Shown here piece by piece: positions 47,538 through 56,364 of a stretch of DNA of 64,000 nt. Made by a program: the position numbers and the translations under genes. A model generated the notes under the pieces. That model saw only the letters and a list, made by a program, of their open reading frames with translations, had not been told where the DNA came from and made no database searches. How positions within the stretch are numbered: the first letter of the stretch is position 1; the number at the start of each line of letters is the position of its first letter. This DNA is from Bifidobacterium amazonense. GTDB taxonomy: Bacteria; Actinomycetota; Actinomycetes; Actinomycetales; Bifidobacteriaceae. The stretch spans positions 18,999 through 82,998 of the forward strand of contig NZ_JAFEJT020000008.1 in assembly GCF_018555435.2 (NCBI RefSeq), in the 5' to 3' direction.

Positions 47538-47573
47538 ACGAAGCCCCCGACCGTCCATGGTCGGGGGCTTCGT
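47538..47573. terminator. Bidirectional terminator between pafA and hup
   Basis: A perfect 15-bp stem (47538-47552 with 47559-47573) with a 6-base loop, between convergent genes. The arms end in A/T-rich bases on both sides. Confidence 0.88.
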
Positions 47574-47593
47574 TACGCCGTAAAGGGCAAGCG

Positions 47594-47875
47594 TCACTCG
47601 GTGACGGCCTTCTTCAGCAGGGAGCCGGCGGAGATGCGCACGCCGTAGGTCGCCGGGATCTCGATGGTCTCGCCCGTGCGCGGGTTGCGGCCGGTGCGGG
47701 CGGCGCGCTTGACGCGCTCGGCGGAGAACAGGCCGGTCAGCTTCAGGCCCTCGCCGGAACGCATGGCGTCAACGAACACTTCCTGGAAAGCGTTGACGGC
47801 AGCCTCGGCCTGAGCCTTGGTCAGGTTGGACTTCTGCGCGATCTGCGAGACGAGGTCAGACTTGTTGTATGCCAT
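47594..47875 (-). CDS. hup: HU-family nucleoid protein
   Basis: A 93-residue histone-like DNA-binding protein with the standard HU sequence: helical N-terminus NKSDLVSQIAQKSNLTK, then the beta-arm with GRNPRTGETIEIPA, whose Pro intercalates into DNA. AAGGA lies 7 bases before the ATG. The 287-base region upstream (47876-48162) contains the most AT-rich stretch of this part of the window. A possible promoter on the minus strand is TTGGAA, 17 bases, TATCGT. This fits a highly expressed gene. Confidence 0.97.
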   Translation of the reverse strand: MAYNKSDLVSQIAQKSNLTKAQAEAAVNAFQEVFVDAMRSGEGLKLTGLFSAERVKRAARTGRNPRTGETIEIPATYGVRISAGSLLKKAVTE

Positions 47876-48162
47876 AAAGCATCCTTCTTGGGTCAGGGGT
47901 GGGGTCTACTTAGGTCGGCCTCACCACAGGTTCATACTGAATAATAGCGCACGATAACGCCAAAAACCGCATTTTCCAACGGTTTTCGCATGATTTTATC
48001 CCAAATCCGGGGCATTGGCGACGGTCGGGGGCGTTCGATCATGTTCGATCGTGTCCGGTATTGTGTGCTGCCCGGTCCCGAATCGGAACCGGGCCGATGA
48101 CGGGCTGGTTTTTGGCCGATTGCGGGCCGGTTCCGCGCCGGAATCGCCGGATTCGGCCGGAA

Positions 48163-50682
48163 TCAGATCAGGTTCCGCCGGTCGAGCCACTTCATGGCGG
48201 CCGCACCCAACGGGATGCGCAGCCAGTAGAACACCACGCGATACAGCAGCGTGGCCGACAATGCCACGCCCGCCGGTACGCCCACCGCGCCGAACGCGAA
48301 CGCCAGCGCCGCCTCCACGCCGCCGAGGCCGCCCGGCGTCGGCATGGCCGAGCCGATCGCATTGGCCAGCAGGAACATGAACAACGTCTCGATCGGATTG
48401 GTCATGTGCCCGAACGCGAGCAACGCCACCCAGAAGCCCAGTCCGGTGGCCACGTTGAGCACCAGCATGCCGACGATGCTCAACGTCAGCCGTTTCGGAT
48501 CGGACAGGACGTCGATCAGCTGCCTCGCGTACGTCTTCACCAGCGGCAGCAGCTTTTCGGCCGCAAGCCGGCGCACGGGCGGTATCATCAGCGCGATCGC
48601 GATCGCCATCAGCGCCACGCCGAGCAGAATGACCAGCGTGTTCGTCGGGATCATGCCGCTGATCGAATCGTTGCCGGTGAACAGGCCGAGCAGCAGCATG
48701 AGCAGGACCGTGCCCGCATAGTAGACGACCAGATTGGCGCCCATGATCGCGGTCGCCGGCGTGGTGCGGTACCCGCTTTTGCGCAGGAACTGCAGGTTCA
48801 CGAACGCCGGTCCCACGCCGGCCGGCATCGAGATCATCGCGAAGCTCTGCGCCACCTGCGACATGACGATGCCGGTCACGTTCCGCTTGTCGCGGTCGAT
48901 GAACGCGCCGAGCTCCAGCGCCGAGCCGAGCCACGCCACGAAGCCGAGCAGCAGGCAGACGAGAGCCATCTCCGGATTCGCGTTCCGCACCGCGGCGATG
49001 ACCTCGTCCGGCTTGAGCTGCGTGAACACCACGGCCATGGCCACCACGAGCAGCGCGATGCCGAGGAACGAGCGCAGGCTGAACCGGGAGAGCTTCACCG
49101 GCTCCATCGACTCGGCCGCCTCATCGGGGGCAAGGGCGCGCAGCCGGGCGCGCAGATCGTCCAGCGTGTGCTTGTCCCAATCCTCAAGGGCGCGCGTGCC
49201 GGCCGGAATCGCGGCCTTCTGCACGAACGGCGTGAGCGCCACGAGCGTATCGTCTCCCCAGACATGACTGCCGGCCGCCACCGCACGGTCCGGTCCGATC
49301 AGCGTGCTGAGCAGCGTCAGCAGCTGCACCTGATCGAGCGCCACGTTCGCGGGCGTGCTCGCATCGTCGCCGTTCTGCCATCCGGCGATGATCGGCGTGC
49401 CCGACTCCAGCCGCGCCAGCGTGTCCGGCGTGATGCGCCGGTGCGTGTAGCCGCGCCGGTTCGCCACGGACAGGAACCGCATGAGCGCGATCGCGTCGTC
49501 GTCGGACAACGTGTGCAGATTGCATTCGCTCATCGCGTCCGCGCCCTGGAACACCAGGATCGACGACTCGCCGGTATCGGCCACGCCGTACACGCGAGGC
49601 GTCGGCAACCCGCTGTTCTTGAGCCCGAGGATCATCGCCATGTGATGCTGCGTCGCCTCGCGCGGAGAACGGTCGCGTCGCATGGACACGCCGGTGAAAC
49701 GTATCCACTGCCACAGCTGCTTGACGTAGCCGGCCGTGCGCACCTGGCTGTCGAGCACGGACACGGCGAAATGCCGCCCGCGGTCGTCGGTCGCATCGTA
49801 CAGACGGGACCCTTCGACCAGATCGTCGTCCAGCGTCGCCTTCAGCGTGCTGTGCGAGGGGACGCCGCCGTCCAGCCGCCGTTCCAGCGACGTGACGCGC
49901 AGGTCGATGCCGGACAGCGCCTGCACCAGCCCTTCGCCCCACACACCCTGGTTCTTGGTGCCGACGGCGAAGCGCAGCAGCATGCCCACCAGCCGGCCCG
50001 CGGCGAACGAGACGAGCATGCCTGCCACCGAATTCACGGACAGCAGCACCAGCAGCGCGGCCACCGTGTACAGGATGTTCCAGCCCCATTTGACCGTCGA
50101 ACGCGTGCGCCGGGGGCCCGCGGCCGTCAGCAGCGCCGCGGAGCCCGCGTAGAATCCCGGCAGCAGGCCGGCGCCGAACCATGCGTTCGCGGATCCGAGC
50201 GCGGCGAGCAGACGTTCGTTGCCGATCGCCGTGACGCCCAGCGAAATGCCCCAGGCGGCCGCGTATCCGCCGAACATGGCGAGGATCGCGACCACCGACT
50301 GCACCCATTCGCGGCTGATCAGCATCTGCGTGAACACCATCACCACGATCACGACGATCGCCAGCTGCTGCAGCATCGACGTGGGCAGGTCGACCATCCA
50401 GTTCAGCGCCCGGCCGGCCGTGTGCGCGTCCGATTCGACGCCGGCGGTGATGCCGTTGAGATACACGGACGAGAGCATCGCGACGGCCGCGATCAGCACC
50501 GCGAGGATCGCGCGCAGCAGGTCGCCGACGTCGTGGATGCGTTTCGGCGGCACGTCGTTGATATGCGGATGATTCGGATCGTCATGCCCGTCATCCGGCG
50601 GAAGTTGGTGCGTAAAACGCGATTCCGCCGGCGAGACGGTGCGCTCGCCGGCGGAATCGGTCGCATGTTCCTGACTGTTCAT
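48163..50682 (-). CDS. Large YbhN/LPG-synthase-type membrane protein with cytosolic middle domain
   Basis: An 839-residue protein. A Pro/His-rich cytoplasmic start is followed by about six helices (55-270), a soluble region at about 275-525, and a C-terminal block of seven to eight helices (535-825) of the lysylphosphatidylglycerol-synthase transmembrane/UPF0104 family (ANAIGSAMPTPGGLGGVEAAL). The soluble part has patches reminiscent of a degraded kinase or aminoglycoside-phosphotransferase fold (VSVLDSQ, RRITPDTLARLE), without clear catalytic motifs. No aminoacyltransferase domain is present, so lipid lysylation is not implied; lipid flipping or export is a more neutral guess. AAAGGG precedes the ATG. 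purB lies 42 bases upstream in the same direction. Confidence 0.82.
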   Translation of the reverse strand: MNSQEHATDSAGERTVSPAESRFTHQLPPDDGHDDPNHPHINDVPPKRIHDVGDLLRAILAVLIAAVAMLSSVYLNGITAGVESDAHTAGRALNWMVDLPTSMLQQLAIVVIVVMVFTQMLISREWVQSVVAILAMFGGYAAAWGISLGVTAIGNERLLAALGSANAWFGAGLLPGFYAGSAALLTAAGPRRTRSTVKWGWNILYTVAALLVLLSVNSVAGMLVSFAAGRLVGMLLRFAVGTKNQGVWGEGLVQALSGIDLRVTSLERRLDGGVPSHSTLKATLDDDLVEGSRLYDATDDRGRHFAVSVLDSQVRTAGYVKQLWQWIRFTGVSMRRDRSPREATQHHMAMILGLKNSGLPTPRVYGVADTGESSILVFQGADAMSECNLHTLSDDDAIALMRFLSVANRRGYTHRRITPDTLARLESGTPIIAGWQNGDDASTPANVALDQVQLLTLLSTLIGPDRAVAAGSHVWGDDTLVALTPFVQKAAIPAGTRALEDWDKHTLDDLRARLRALAPDEAAESMEPVKLSRFSLRSFLGIALLVVAMAVVFTQLKPDEVIAAVRNANPEMALVCLLLGFVAWLGSALELGAFIDRDKRNVTGIVMSQVAQSFAMISMPAGVGPAFVNLQFLRKSGYRTTPATAIMGANLVVYYAGTVLLMLLLGLFTGNDSISGMIPTNTLVILLGVALMAIAIALMIPPVRRLAAEKLLPLVKTYARQLIDVLSDPKRLTLSIVGMLVLNVATGLGFWVALLAFGHMTNPIETLFMFLLANAIGSAMPTPGGLGGVEAALAFAFGAVGVPAGVALSATLLYRVVFYWLRIPLGAAAMKWLDRRNLI

Positions 50683-50724
50683 CGGAACCCTTTGCGATAG
50701 GTGTATATGGTTATGCGGAACGGA

Positions 50725-52161
50725 TCAGCGGTCGAAGTCGACCAGCTTGCTCGCCACGCCCGTGTACGTGGCCGGGGTGAGCGCCTTGAGGCGGGCCGCG
50801 GTCTCGGGATCGAACGACTGCTGGTCGATGAACGCCTCGACCTGCTCACGGTCGATCGTGTGGCCGCGCATGAGCTCCTTGACCTTCTCGTACGGCTTGT
50901 CCATGCCCGGCAGGCCACGCAGCTCGCAGGCGCGCATCGCGGTCTGGATCGGCTCGCCGAGCACCTCCCAGTTCTCGTCCAGCTCGCGGGAGATCACATG
51001 GTCGTTCGGATGGATCGACTTGAGCCCGCCCATCAGGTTGTACAGGGCCAGCTGCGAGTAGCCGAGCGCCGAACCGATGTTGCGCTGCGTGGTCGAATCG
51101 GTCAGGTCGCGCTGCCAGCGGGACTCGACGAGCGTGGCCGAGAGCGTGTCGAGCAGCGAGCAGGAGATCTCGAAGTTCGCCTCCGCGTTCTCGAAGCGGA
51201 TCGGGTTGACCTTGTGCGGCATCGTGGACGAGCCGGTCGCGCCCTTGACCGGCACCTGCGCGAACACGCCGCGCGAGATGTACATCCACACGTCCACGCA
51301 CAGGTTGTGCATGATGCGGTTCGCGTGGGAGACGGTCGAATACAGTTCGGCCTGCCAGTCGTGGCTTTCGATCTGCGTGGTCAACGGGTTCCAGGTCAGG
51401 CCCATGCGGTTCGTGACGAACTCGCGGGAGACGGCGATCCAGTCGACGTCCGGGCAGGCGGCCAGGTGGGCGCCAAACGTGCCGGTCGCGCCGTTGATCT
51501 TGCCCAGGTACTCCTGGTGCTCGATGTGCTTGAGCTGACGGTTCAGGCGGTACACGTAGACCGCGAGCTCCTTGCCGAGCGTGGTCGGCGTGGCCGGCTG
51601 GCCGTGGGTGAGGCTCAGCAGCGCCTTGTCGCGGTACTCGTCGGCCTTTTCCGCCAGATGGTCGATGATCTCCTTGAACGCCGGGGTCCAGACGTTCTCC
51701 ATCGCGTTCTTCACGCAGCGGGCGATCGACAGGTTGTTGATGTCCTCGGACGTGCAGGCGAAGTGCACGAGCGTCTTGAGCGCGTCGTTGATGTTCGCCA
51801 GCTCCGCCGGGGCCTTGTCGATCTGGTCGTCGATGTAGTATTCCACGGCCTTCACGTCATGGTGGGTGACGGCCTCGTGCGCGGCGTGCTGCTTGATGCC
51901 CTCGGCGCCGAAATCCTCGGGGATCGCGCGCAGGAACGCCTTCTCGGCCTCGGTGAACGGCTTGACGCCGTCGACGATCGGCTGGTTGCCGTTGCCTTCG
52001 AAGCCGTTGGCCAAGAGGATCATCCACTCGACCTCGACGCGCATGCGCTCGCGGTTGAGGGCCGGCTCGCTCAGGTATTCGACGAGCGGGGCGGTGGCGT
52101 TGTGGTAACGGCCGTCGAGCGGGGTCAGTGCGATTGCGGGGGAAATGTCAGTAAGCTTCAT
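50725..52161 (-). CDS. purB: Adenylosuccinate lyase
   Basis: A 478-residue enzyme of the aspartase/fumarase family acting twice in purine synthesis: cleavage of SAICAR and of adenylosuccinate, releasing fumarate. The signature loop GSSTMPHKVNPIRFEN near 300-315 carries the catalytic Ser, and TSEDINN and LTHGQPATPTT are present. This is the PurB form of about 460-480 residues seen in E. coli, longer than the B. subtilis type. AGAGG lies only 2-3 bases before the ATG at 52161. The frame stays open upstream through an inverted-repeat array, but no start there has a ribosome site. Confidence 0.96.
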   Translation of the reverse strand: MKLTDISPAIALTPLDGRYHNATAPLVEYLSEPALNRERMRVEVEWMILLANGFEGNGNQPIVDGVKPFTEAEKAFLRAIPEDFGAEGIKQHAAHEAVTHHDVKAVEYYIDDQIDKAPAELANINDALKTLVHFACTSEDINNLSIARCVKNAMENVWTPAFKEIIDHLAEKADEYRDKALLSLTHGQPATPTTLGKELAVYVYRLNRQLKHIEHQEYLGKINGATGTFGAHLAACPDVDWIAVSREFVTNRMGLTWNPLTTQIESHDWQAELYSTVSHANRIMHNLCVDVWMYISRGVFAQVPVKGATGSSTMPHKVNPIRFENAEANFEISCSLLDTLSATLVESRWQRDLTDSTTQRNIGSALGYSQLALYNLMGGLKSIHPNDHVISRELDENWEVLGEPIQTAMRACELRGLPGMDKPYEKVKELMRGHTIDREQVEAFIDQQSFDPETAARLKALTPATYTGVASKLVDFDR

Positions 52162-52223
52162 GGCCTCTAGGGTACTTCCAGCCGTGAACCGGGCGACGGT
52201 GTGGTGTCGATGCGTCTCCGTCG

Positions 52224-52412
52224 CGTACGTTTGTGCGGAATCATCGACAGAAACGTACTCCAGCGGCCACTCAGCGTACGTTTCTGCCGACGATTCCGCA
52301 CAAACGTACGTATGGATGCCGTCAGCGTACGTTGTTGCGGAGCTGGTAGTGGCAACGTACATGACGGAGCTGCCGGTGTACGGTTGTGCAGACGGCTTCA
52401 GCGATAACGTAC
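52224..52412. repeat. Array of GTACGTT inverted repeats between purB and the response regulator
   Basis: The 292-base divergent gap holds three inverted repeats with the same edge. The largest pairs 52224-52258 with 52276-52310 (33 of 35 positions, 17-base loop). The next pairs GTACGTTG at 52327-52334 with CAACGTAC at 52353-52360. A weaker one pairs 52378-52386 with 52406-52412. Six copies of GTACGTT or its near variants are present. It could be a mobile palindromic repeat family or a multi-site operator shared by purB and the regulator gene. Confidence 0.8.
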
Positions 52413-52453
52413 GCCGGGATGCGGTACCGTGGAACGGCGCGGAAGGAGGGGGC

Positions 52454-53221
52454 ATGAATGTGCGGATACTGGTGATCGAGGACGATGCGGACATCAACGA
52501 GGTGGTGCGCGCCCGGCTGGAACGCGCCGGATATGATTGCACGGGCGCGTATTCGGGATCGGAGGCGCGGTTGCTGCTCGGGCGCACGGCGCCGGCGGAC
52601 GGCGCCGGCGATGGCTGCGGATACGACTGCATCGTCACCGATCTTATGCTGCCCGGCATGAGCGGCGAACGGTTGGTGACCATGCTGCGAGAGCGCGGCG
52701 CCGGCGTACCGATCATCGTGATCTCCGCGCGCGATACCGTCGCCGACCGCGTGGCATTGCTCAGACTCGGGGCCGACGATTATCTGGTCAAACCGTTCGA
52801 TCTGGACGAGCTCGTCGTGAGGGTCCAGGCGCAGCTGCGCGGCCGCGGTTACGGCAGCTCGGCCGGTTCGGCATCGTCCGGCGGACATGCCGCGGCAGAT
52901 GACGACACGACGCCGGACGACCATCCCGTACTGTCCGCCGGCCGCTGGACGCTCGATTCCGCCGCCCGCACGTTCCTGATCGACGGTCGTCCGGCCAATC
53001 TCACCAACACCGAATTCAACATCGTCGAACTGCTCATGGCGCATCCCAACACGGTGTTCACCAAACAGCAGGTGTACGAACTGTGCTGGAACGAGCCGTA
53101 CATGGTCGACGACAACACCGTCACCGCGCACGTGAGCAAGATCCGTGCCAAATTGAAGCCCTCCGGCACCGACACGTACATCCGCACCGTGTGGGGACTT
53201 GGCTTCAAGCTCGACGTGTGA
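52454..53221 (+). CDS. OmpR/PhoP-family response regulator
   Basis: A 255-residue two-component regulator. The receiver domain has the acidic pair Asp10/Asp11, phospho-acceptor Asp63 in VTDLMLPGMSGE, Ser91 and Lys113 in LVKPFD. After a Ser/Ala/Asp-rich linker, the C-terminal winged helix (about 165-255) has NTEFNIVELL and VTAHVSKIRAKL, then the final TVWGLGFKL. GGAAGGAGG precedes the ATG. Its partner kinase is likely at 55401-56345, with an ABC exporter between them, so a role in sensing antimicrobial peptides or envelope stress is inferred. Confidence 0.93.
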   Translation: MNVRILVIEDDADINEVVRARLERAGYDCTGAYSGSEARLLLGRTAPADGAGDGCGYDCIVTDLMLPGMSGERLVTMLRERGAGVPIIVISARDTVADRVALLRLGADDYLVKPFDLDELVVRVQAQLRGRGYGSSAGSASSGGHAAADDDTTPDDHPVLSAGRWTLDSAARTFLIDGRPANLTNTEFNIVELLMAHPNTVFTKQQVYELCWNEPYMVDDNTVTAHVSKIRAKLKPSGTDTYIRTVWGLGFKLDV

Positions 53222-53259
53222 GCGTTGTCGCGCCGTTGGGTGGCGAATGTTCGCCGTAT

Positions 53260-53371
53260 CCTCGCAAAGTTCGCATGATTTCGACGCGTCTGCGAACATT
53301 GCGAGGATACAGGCCCCTGAAACTTCGCAAAGTTCGCGCAGACGCGTCGAAATCATGCGAACTTTGCGAGG
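53260..53371. repeat. 35-bp perfect inverted repeat made of two opposed hairpin units
   Basis: 53260-53294 is the exact reverse complement of 53337-53371, with a 42-base centre. Each half can also fold alone: 53256-53275 pairs with 53291-53310 (19 of 20), and the right half pairs CTTCGCAAAGTTCGC with GCGAACTTTGCGAGG. The structure is thus two inverted copies of a unit of about 55 bases with arms built on CGCAAAGTTCGC. It lies 38 bases after the regulator stop and may terminate it, regulate the ABC genes, or be a mobile repeat. Confidence 0.85.
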
Positions 53372-53434
53372 AAACGGGTGTGGCATGGTGAGACGTCGAT
53401 TGGGTATGCGTAGGGGGAGCAGGGCGGGCGTCAC

Positions 53435-53505
53435 ACTTTCGCAAGACTTTTGTGAGACTTTCGCACGATTCGCGCGACGATTGCGCAAGAACGCCCCGAT
53501 AGCGT
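53435..53505 (+). promoter_or_regulatory. Phased direct repeats and promoter of the ABC exporter operon
   Basis: Three contiguous 11-base units, ACTTTCGCAAG (53435), ACTTTTGTGAG (53446) and ACTTTCGCACG (53457), lie one helical turn apart. They precede a TAGCGT -10 candidate at 53500-53505 with a poor -35 (ACGATT at 53477-53482). This layout fits binding of an OmpR-family activator, presumably the regulator encoded at 52454. Confidence 0.55.
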
Positions 53506-53543
53506 GGAACCCGTCAACGGGATACGGAGGAAAGGAGCATCCG

Positions 53544-54509
53544 ATGGACGCGATACGCATACGGGCGCTGTCCAAAACCTACGGAGGCAAACGCGCGGTC
53601 AACGATTTCGCCATGAACGTGCCGCAAGGCTCGATCTACGGGTTCGTCGGCAAAAACGGCGCCGGCAAATCCACGGTGATGAAGATGATCGCCGGACTCG
53701 CCGCACCGAACGGAGGCGAGATCGAACTGTTCGGCAATCTGGCAGGGGAGAGGACCGCCGGCGTACGGCGCATCGGCGCGCTGGTCGAAAACCCCGGCCT
53801 GCTGCCGCACATGAGCGCGTTCGACAACCTCATGACGCAGTCGCTCGCGCTCGGCGTCGCCGGTCCGACAGCCGTCTGCCATGACCTCCTCGCGCAGGTC
53901 GGTCTCGACACGGCCGGCCGCAAGAGAGTCGGCGGATTCTCGCTCGGCATGAAGCAGCGGCTCGGCATCGCGCTCGCACTCGTCGGAGGCCCCGACCTGC
54001 TGCTGCTCGACGAACCGTTGAACGGCCTCGACCCGCAGGCCGCCCGTGCCATGCGGAACTACCTCGTGCAGCTCAACCAGCGGCGCGGCATCACCATCGT
54101 CGTCAGCTCGCATGTCCTCGACCAGCTCGAGCGCATGTGCACGCATTACGGCGTGATCGCGAACGGCCGCATGGTGCGCGAGATGACCGCCGAACAGGTG
54201 CGGTCCGAATGCGGCGACAGCCTCACCGTACGTACCGCCGACACGGCCACCGCGCTCGCGATCCTCGAGGAGCGGCTGCATGCCGACCCTGCCGATCCGG
54301 TGCGGTTCTCCGCCGAACCGGACGGGTCGATCACCATTTCAGGCGGATTCGATCCTGCCGACGTCTCGCGCATCCTGCACGAGACGAATCAGGAGGTGCT
54401 GGAACTGTCCGCGCAATCGCGCGACATGGAGGACTATTTCGTCGCATTGATGGACGGCGTCCGCGCACGCGACGGCCGTGCGCATGACATCGCGGAAGGG
54501 AGCCGATGA
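53544..54509 (+). CDS. ABC exporter ATP-binding protein (bacitracin/lantibiotic-resistance type)
   Basis: A 321-residue ATPase of the CcmA/BcrA group. Walker A GKNGAGKST is at 36-44, the signature is FSLGMKQRLGI, Walker B is LLLLDEPLNGLD and the switch is VVSSH. After about residue 215 a C-terminal domain typical of this group follows. AAAGGAG lies 6 bases before the ATG; the open frame upstream crosses the inverted repeat and is not coding. It ends in an ATGA overlap with the permease. Export or removal of peptide antibiotics is the inferred role. Confidence 0.92.
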   Translation: MDAIRIRALSKTYGGKRAVNDFAMNVPQGSIYGFVGKNGAGKSTVMKMIAGLAAPNGGEIELFGNLAGERTAGVRRIGALVENPGLLPHMSAFDNLMTQSLALGVAGPTAVCHDLLAQVGLDTAGRKRVGGFSLGMKQRLGIALALVGGPDLLLLDEPLNGLDPQAARAMRNYLVQLNQRRGITIVVSSHVLDQLERMCTHYGVIANGRMVREMTAEQVRSECGDSLTVRTADTATALAILEERLHADPADPVRFSAEPDGSITISGGFDPADVSRILHETNQEVLELSAQSRDMEDYFVALMDGVRARDGRAHDIAEGSR

Positions 54510-55387
54510 TGTTCAACCTGTTGCGTTCCGACCTGTACCGTCTGGTCCACGGCCGTAAGTTCTGGGTCGTCACCGCGATCATCGTCCTGCTGACCGCGGG
54601 CCTGCTCACGATACTCATATCGCTCGGTGCCGTCACCGGTTCCACGCAGCTTGGAGCCGACGGCACGACCGTCACCACCAACACGGCCGCCGGATTGTCG
54701 GCGTCCGCCCGCGAAGTGGATTCTCACTCCGCCCTCCTGGCCGCCTCGGGACTGGGATCGCCCAACAGCTCCGTACTGCCGATGCTCGTCTCAATCCTCG
54801 CCGTGCTGGCCATCATGGACGACTGGGATGCCGGATTCATCAAAAACCTGGCCGTCGGCCGGCGCGACCGGACGCCGTATCTCGCCGAGCGGCTGCTGCT
54901 TGCGGCCCTGTTGGCCGTGTGGAACGCGGCCGTGACGATCTCCTCGCTCGAACTGACATGCCTTGCCATGGGAGTCCGGTTCCGCCATGCGGAAAGCCTC
55001 GGCGTGTATCTGGGATACTGCGGTCTCAACGTGCTCGGTACGATCGCGTTCGTGCTCATCGTCGTCGCGCTGACGATGACCGCGCGCAGCAAGGCGCTCG
55101 GCATCGCCGCCAGCGTGGTGGTCGGCACGGGCATGCTGGGCTCGCTGCTGACGGTCGCCCTGTCGATAATGGCCATGCACATCCCATGGCTGATGCACGT
55201 GGTGTTCTGGCTGCCCTCGTACAACACGAAGCTGTACACCGACAGCATCGGCCTGTTCGCCACGACGGCCAACGGCGTCGCGCTCGGCATGCCGGCATGG
55301 GCGCATGCGCTCATCTGCTACGTCGGCTGGATCGTGCTCGCCTCCGGCGCGACCCTGCTCGTCAACAGCCGTCGCGACGTGTGCTGA
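54506..55387 (+). CDS. ABC-2-type permease
   Basis: A 293-residue membrane protein with six predicted helices: one near 20-40, a long extracytoplasmic loop, then helices near 95, 130, 175, 210 and 265. This is the usual layout of ABC-2 permeases partnered with BcrA-type ATPases. The first ATG overlaps the stop of the ATPase; a second ATG follows directly. It lacks conserved catalytic motifs, as expected. The histidine kinase gene starts 13 bases downstream. Confidence 0.86.
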   Translation: MMFNLLRSDLYRLVHGRKFWVVTAIIVLLTAGLLTILISLGAVTGSTQLGADGTTVTTNTAAGLSASAREVDSHSALLAASGLGSPNSSVLPMLVSILAVLAIMDDWDAGFIKNLAVGRRDRTPYLAERLLLAALLAVWNAAVTISSLELTCLAMGVRFRHAESLGVYLGYCGLNVLGTIAFVLIVVALTMTARSKALGIAASVVVGTGMLGSLLTVALSIMAMHIPWLMHVVFWLPSYNTKLYTDSIGLFATTANGVALGMPAWAHALICYVGWIVLASGATLLVNSRRDVC

Positions 55388-55400
55388 TACCGTGGCTGGC

Positions 55401-56345
55401 ATGATGATTGCGGGATTGCTGATCGGGCTGATGGTCGGGGTTGCGTTCGGCGCGACGGCATATGGGCGCGAGATGCGGCGGATGGCTCGGTTCCTGCATG
55501 AACGGCCGGCGGGGAGCAACGCGCGGCTGGATGTGCGGCTGCCGGGCGGGGCGAGCCGGGAGCTGGCGCAGGCGGTCAACGAACAGCTGGATGCGATCCA
55601 GTCCGAGCGGATCGCCGCGATGTCCAAGGCCGAGGAGTTCCAGCGTGACCTCTCGTCGCTCGCGCACGACGTGCGCACGCCGCTCATGGGCGCGCAGGGG
55701 CATATCCAGCTGGCATTGTCCGGCATGGGGGCCGATGACGGCGCGGATGCGCACGCAGTCGCCTCCGACGGGGGAGCGGCGGAACGCGAACGGCATCTGA
55801 CGGCCGCGCTGCAGCGCCTGGACGATATGCGCGGCCTGCTCGACCAGCTGTTCGCCTATGCGCGGGCGAACGATCCCGACCGGACGCTCGATCTCGAGCC
55901 GGTCGCCGTCGAACCGCTGATCGCCGAAGTGCTCGTCGGCCACTACCCCGAGTTCGAGGAACGCGGTTGGGAGCCGACTCTCGCCTTCGACGACGAACGG
56001 TTCACCCTGGAGGCCGACCGCACCGCGTTGCGGCGCATCGTCGACAATCTGGTCGTCAACGCGCTGCGCCACGGCGACGGCGCGCCGACGATCACGCAGC
56101 ACGGCGGCATGATCGCCTTCTCCAATCCGCTCAGCCGGCAGTCGGCCGCCGCGATCGACACGGACCGGCTGTTCGACCGGTTCTATCAGGCCGACGACGC
56201 GCGCGGCACGCAGGGTTCCGGCCTGGGACTCGCCGTCGTCCGATCCCTCGCCGTCGCCATGCGCCTGCGGCTGACCGCCTCGATCGACCACGATGCCGCG
56301 GGATCCGCCGCGCTCGTCATCGCCATACGCGGCGAGGACGGCTAG
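55401..56345 (+). CDS. Sensor histidine kinase with short membrane region
   Basis: A 314-residue kinase. One N-terminal hydrophobic stretch (1-20) has almost no extracellular part, then a HAMP-like linker, the phospho-acceptor His89 in LAHDVRTPL, and an ATPase domain with N box DNLVVNALRHG and G box GSGLGLAVV. This resembles intramembrane-sensing kinases that read signals through an adjacent ABC transporter. Possible starts are ATG 55401, ATG 55404 or GTG 55392; none has a strong ribosome site, so coupling to the permease is likely. It converges on the hydrolase gene with 19 bases between. Confidence 0.88.
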   Translation: MMIAGLLIGLMVGVAFGATAYGREMRRMARFLHERPAGSNARLDVRLPGGASRELAQAVNEQLDAIQSERIAAMSKAEEFQRDLSSLAHDVRTPLMGAQGHIQLALSGMGADDGADAHAVASDGGAAERERHLTAALQRLDDMRGLLDQLFAYARANDPDRTLDLEPVAVEPLIAEVLVGHYPEFEERGWEPTLAFDDERFTLEADRTALRRIVDNLVVNALRHGDGAPTITQHGGMIAFSNPLSRQSAAAIDTDRLFDRFYQADDARGTQGSGLGLAVVRSLAVAMRLRLTASIDHDAAGSAALVIAIRGEDG

Positions 56346-56364
56346 GCCGGACGGACCGGACAGG

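Noticed and set aside
48061..50700. An 879-codon open frame on the plus strand across the YbhN-type gene
   Set aside because: Arg/Gln/His-rich shadow translation opposite a real membrane protein gene; no ribosome site or motif.
52224..53371. Inverted repeats around the regulator considered as a transposon flanked by terminal repeats
   Set aside because: The repeat types at 52224-52412 and 53260-53371 are unrelated in sequence, and the enclosed gene is an ordinary response regulator.
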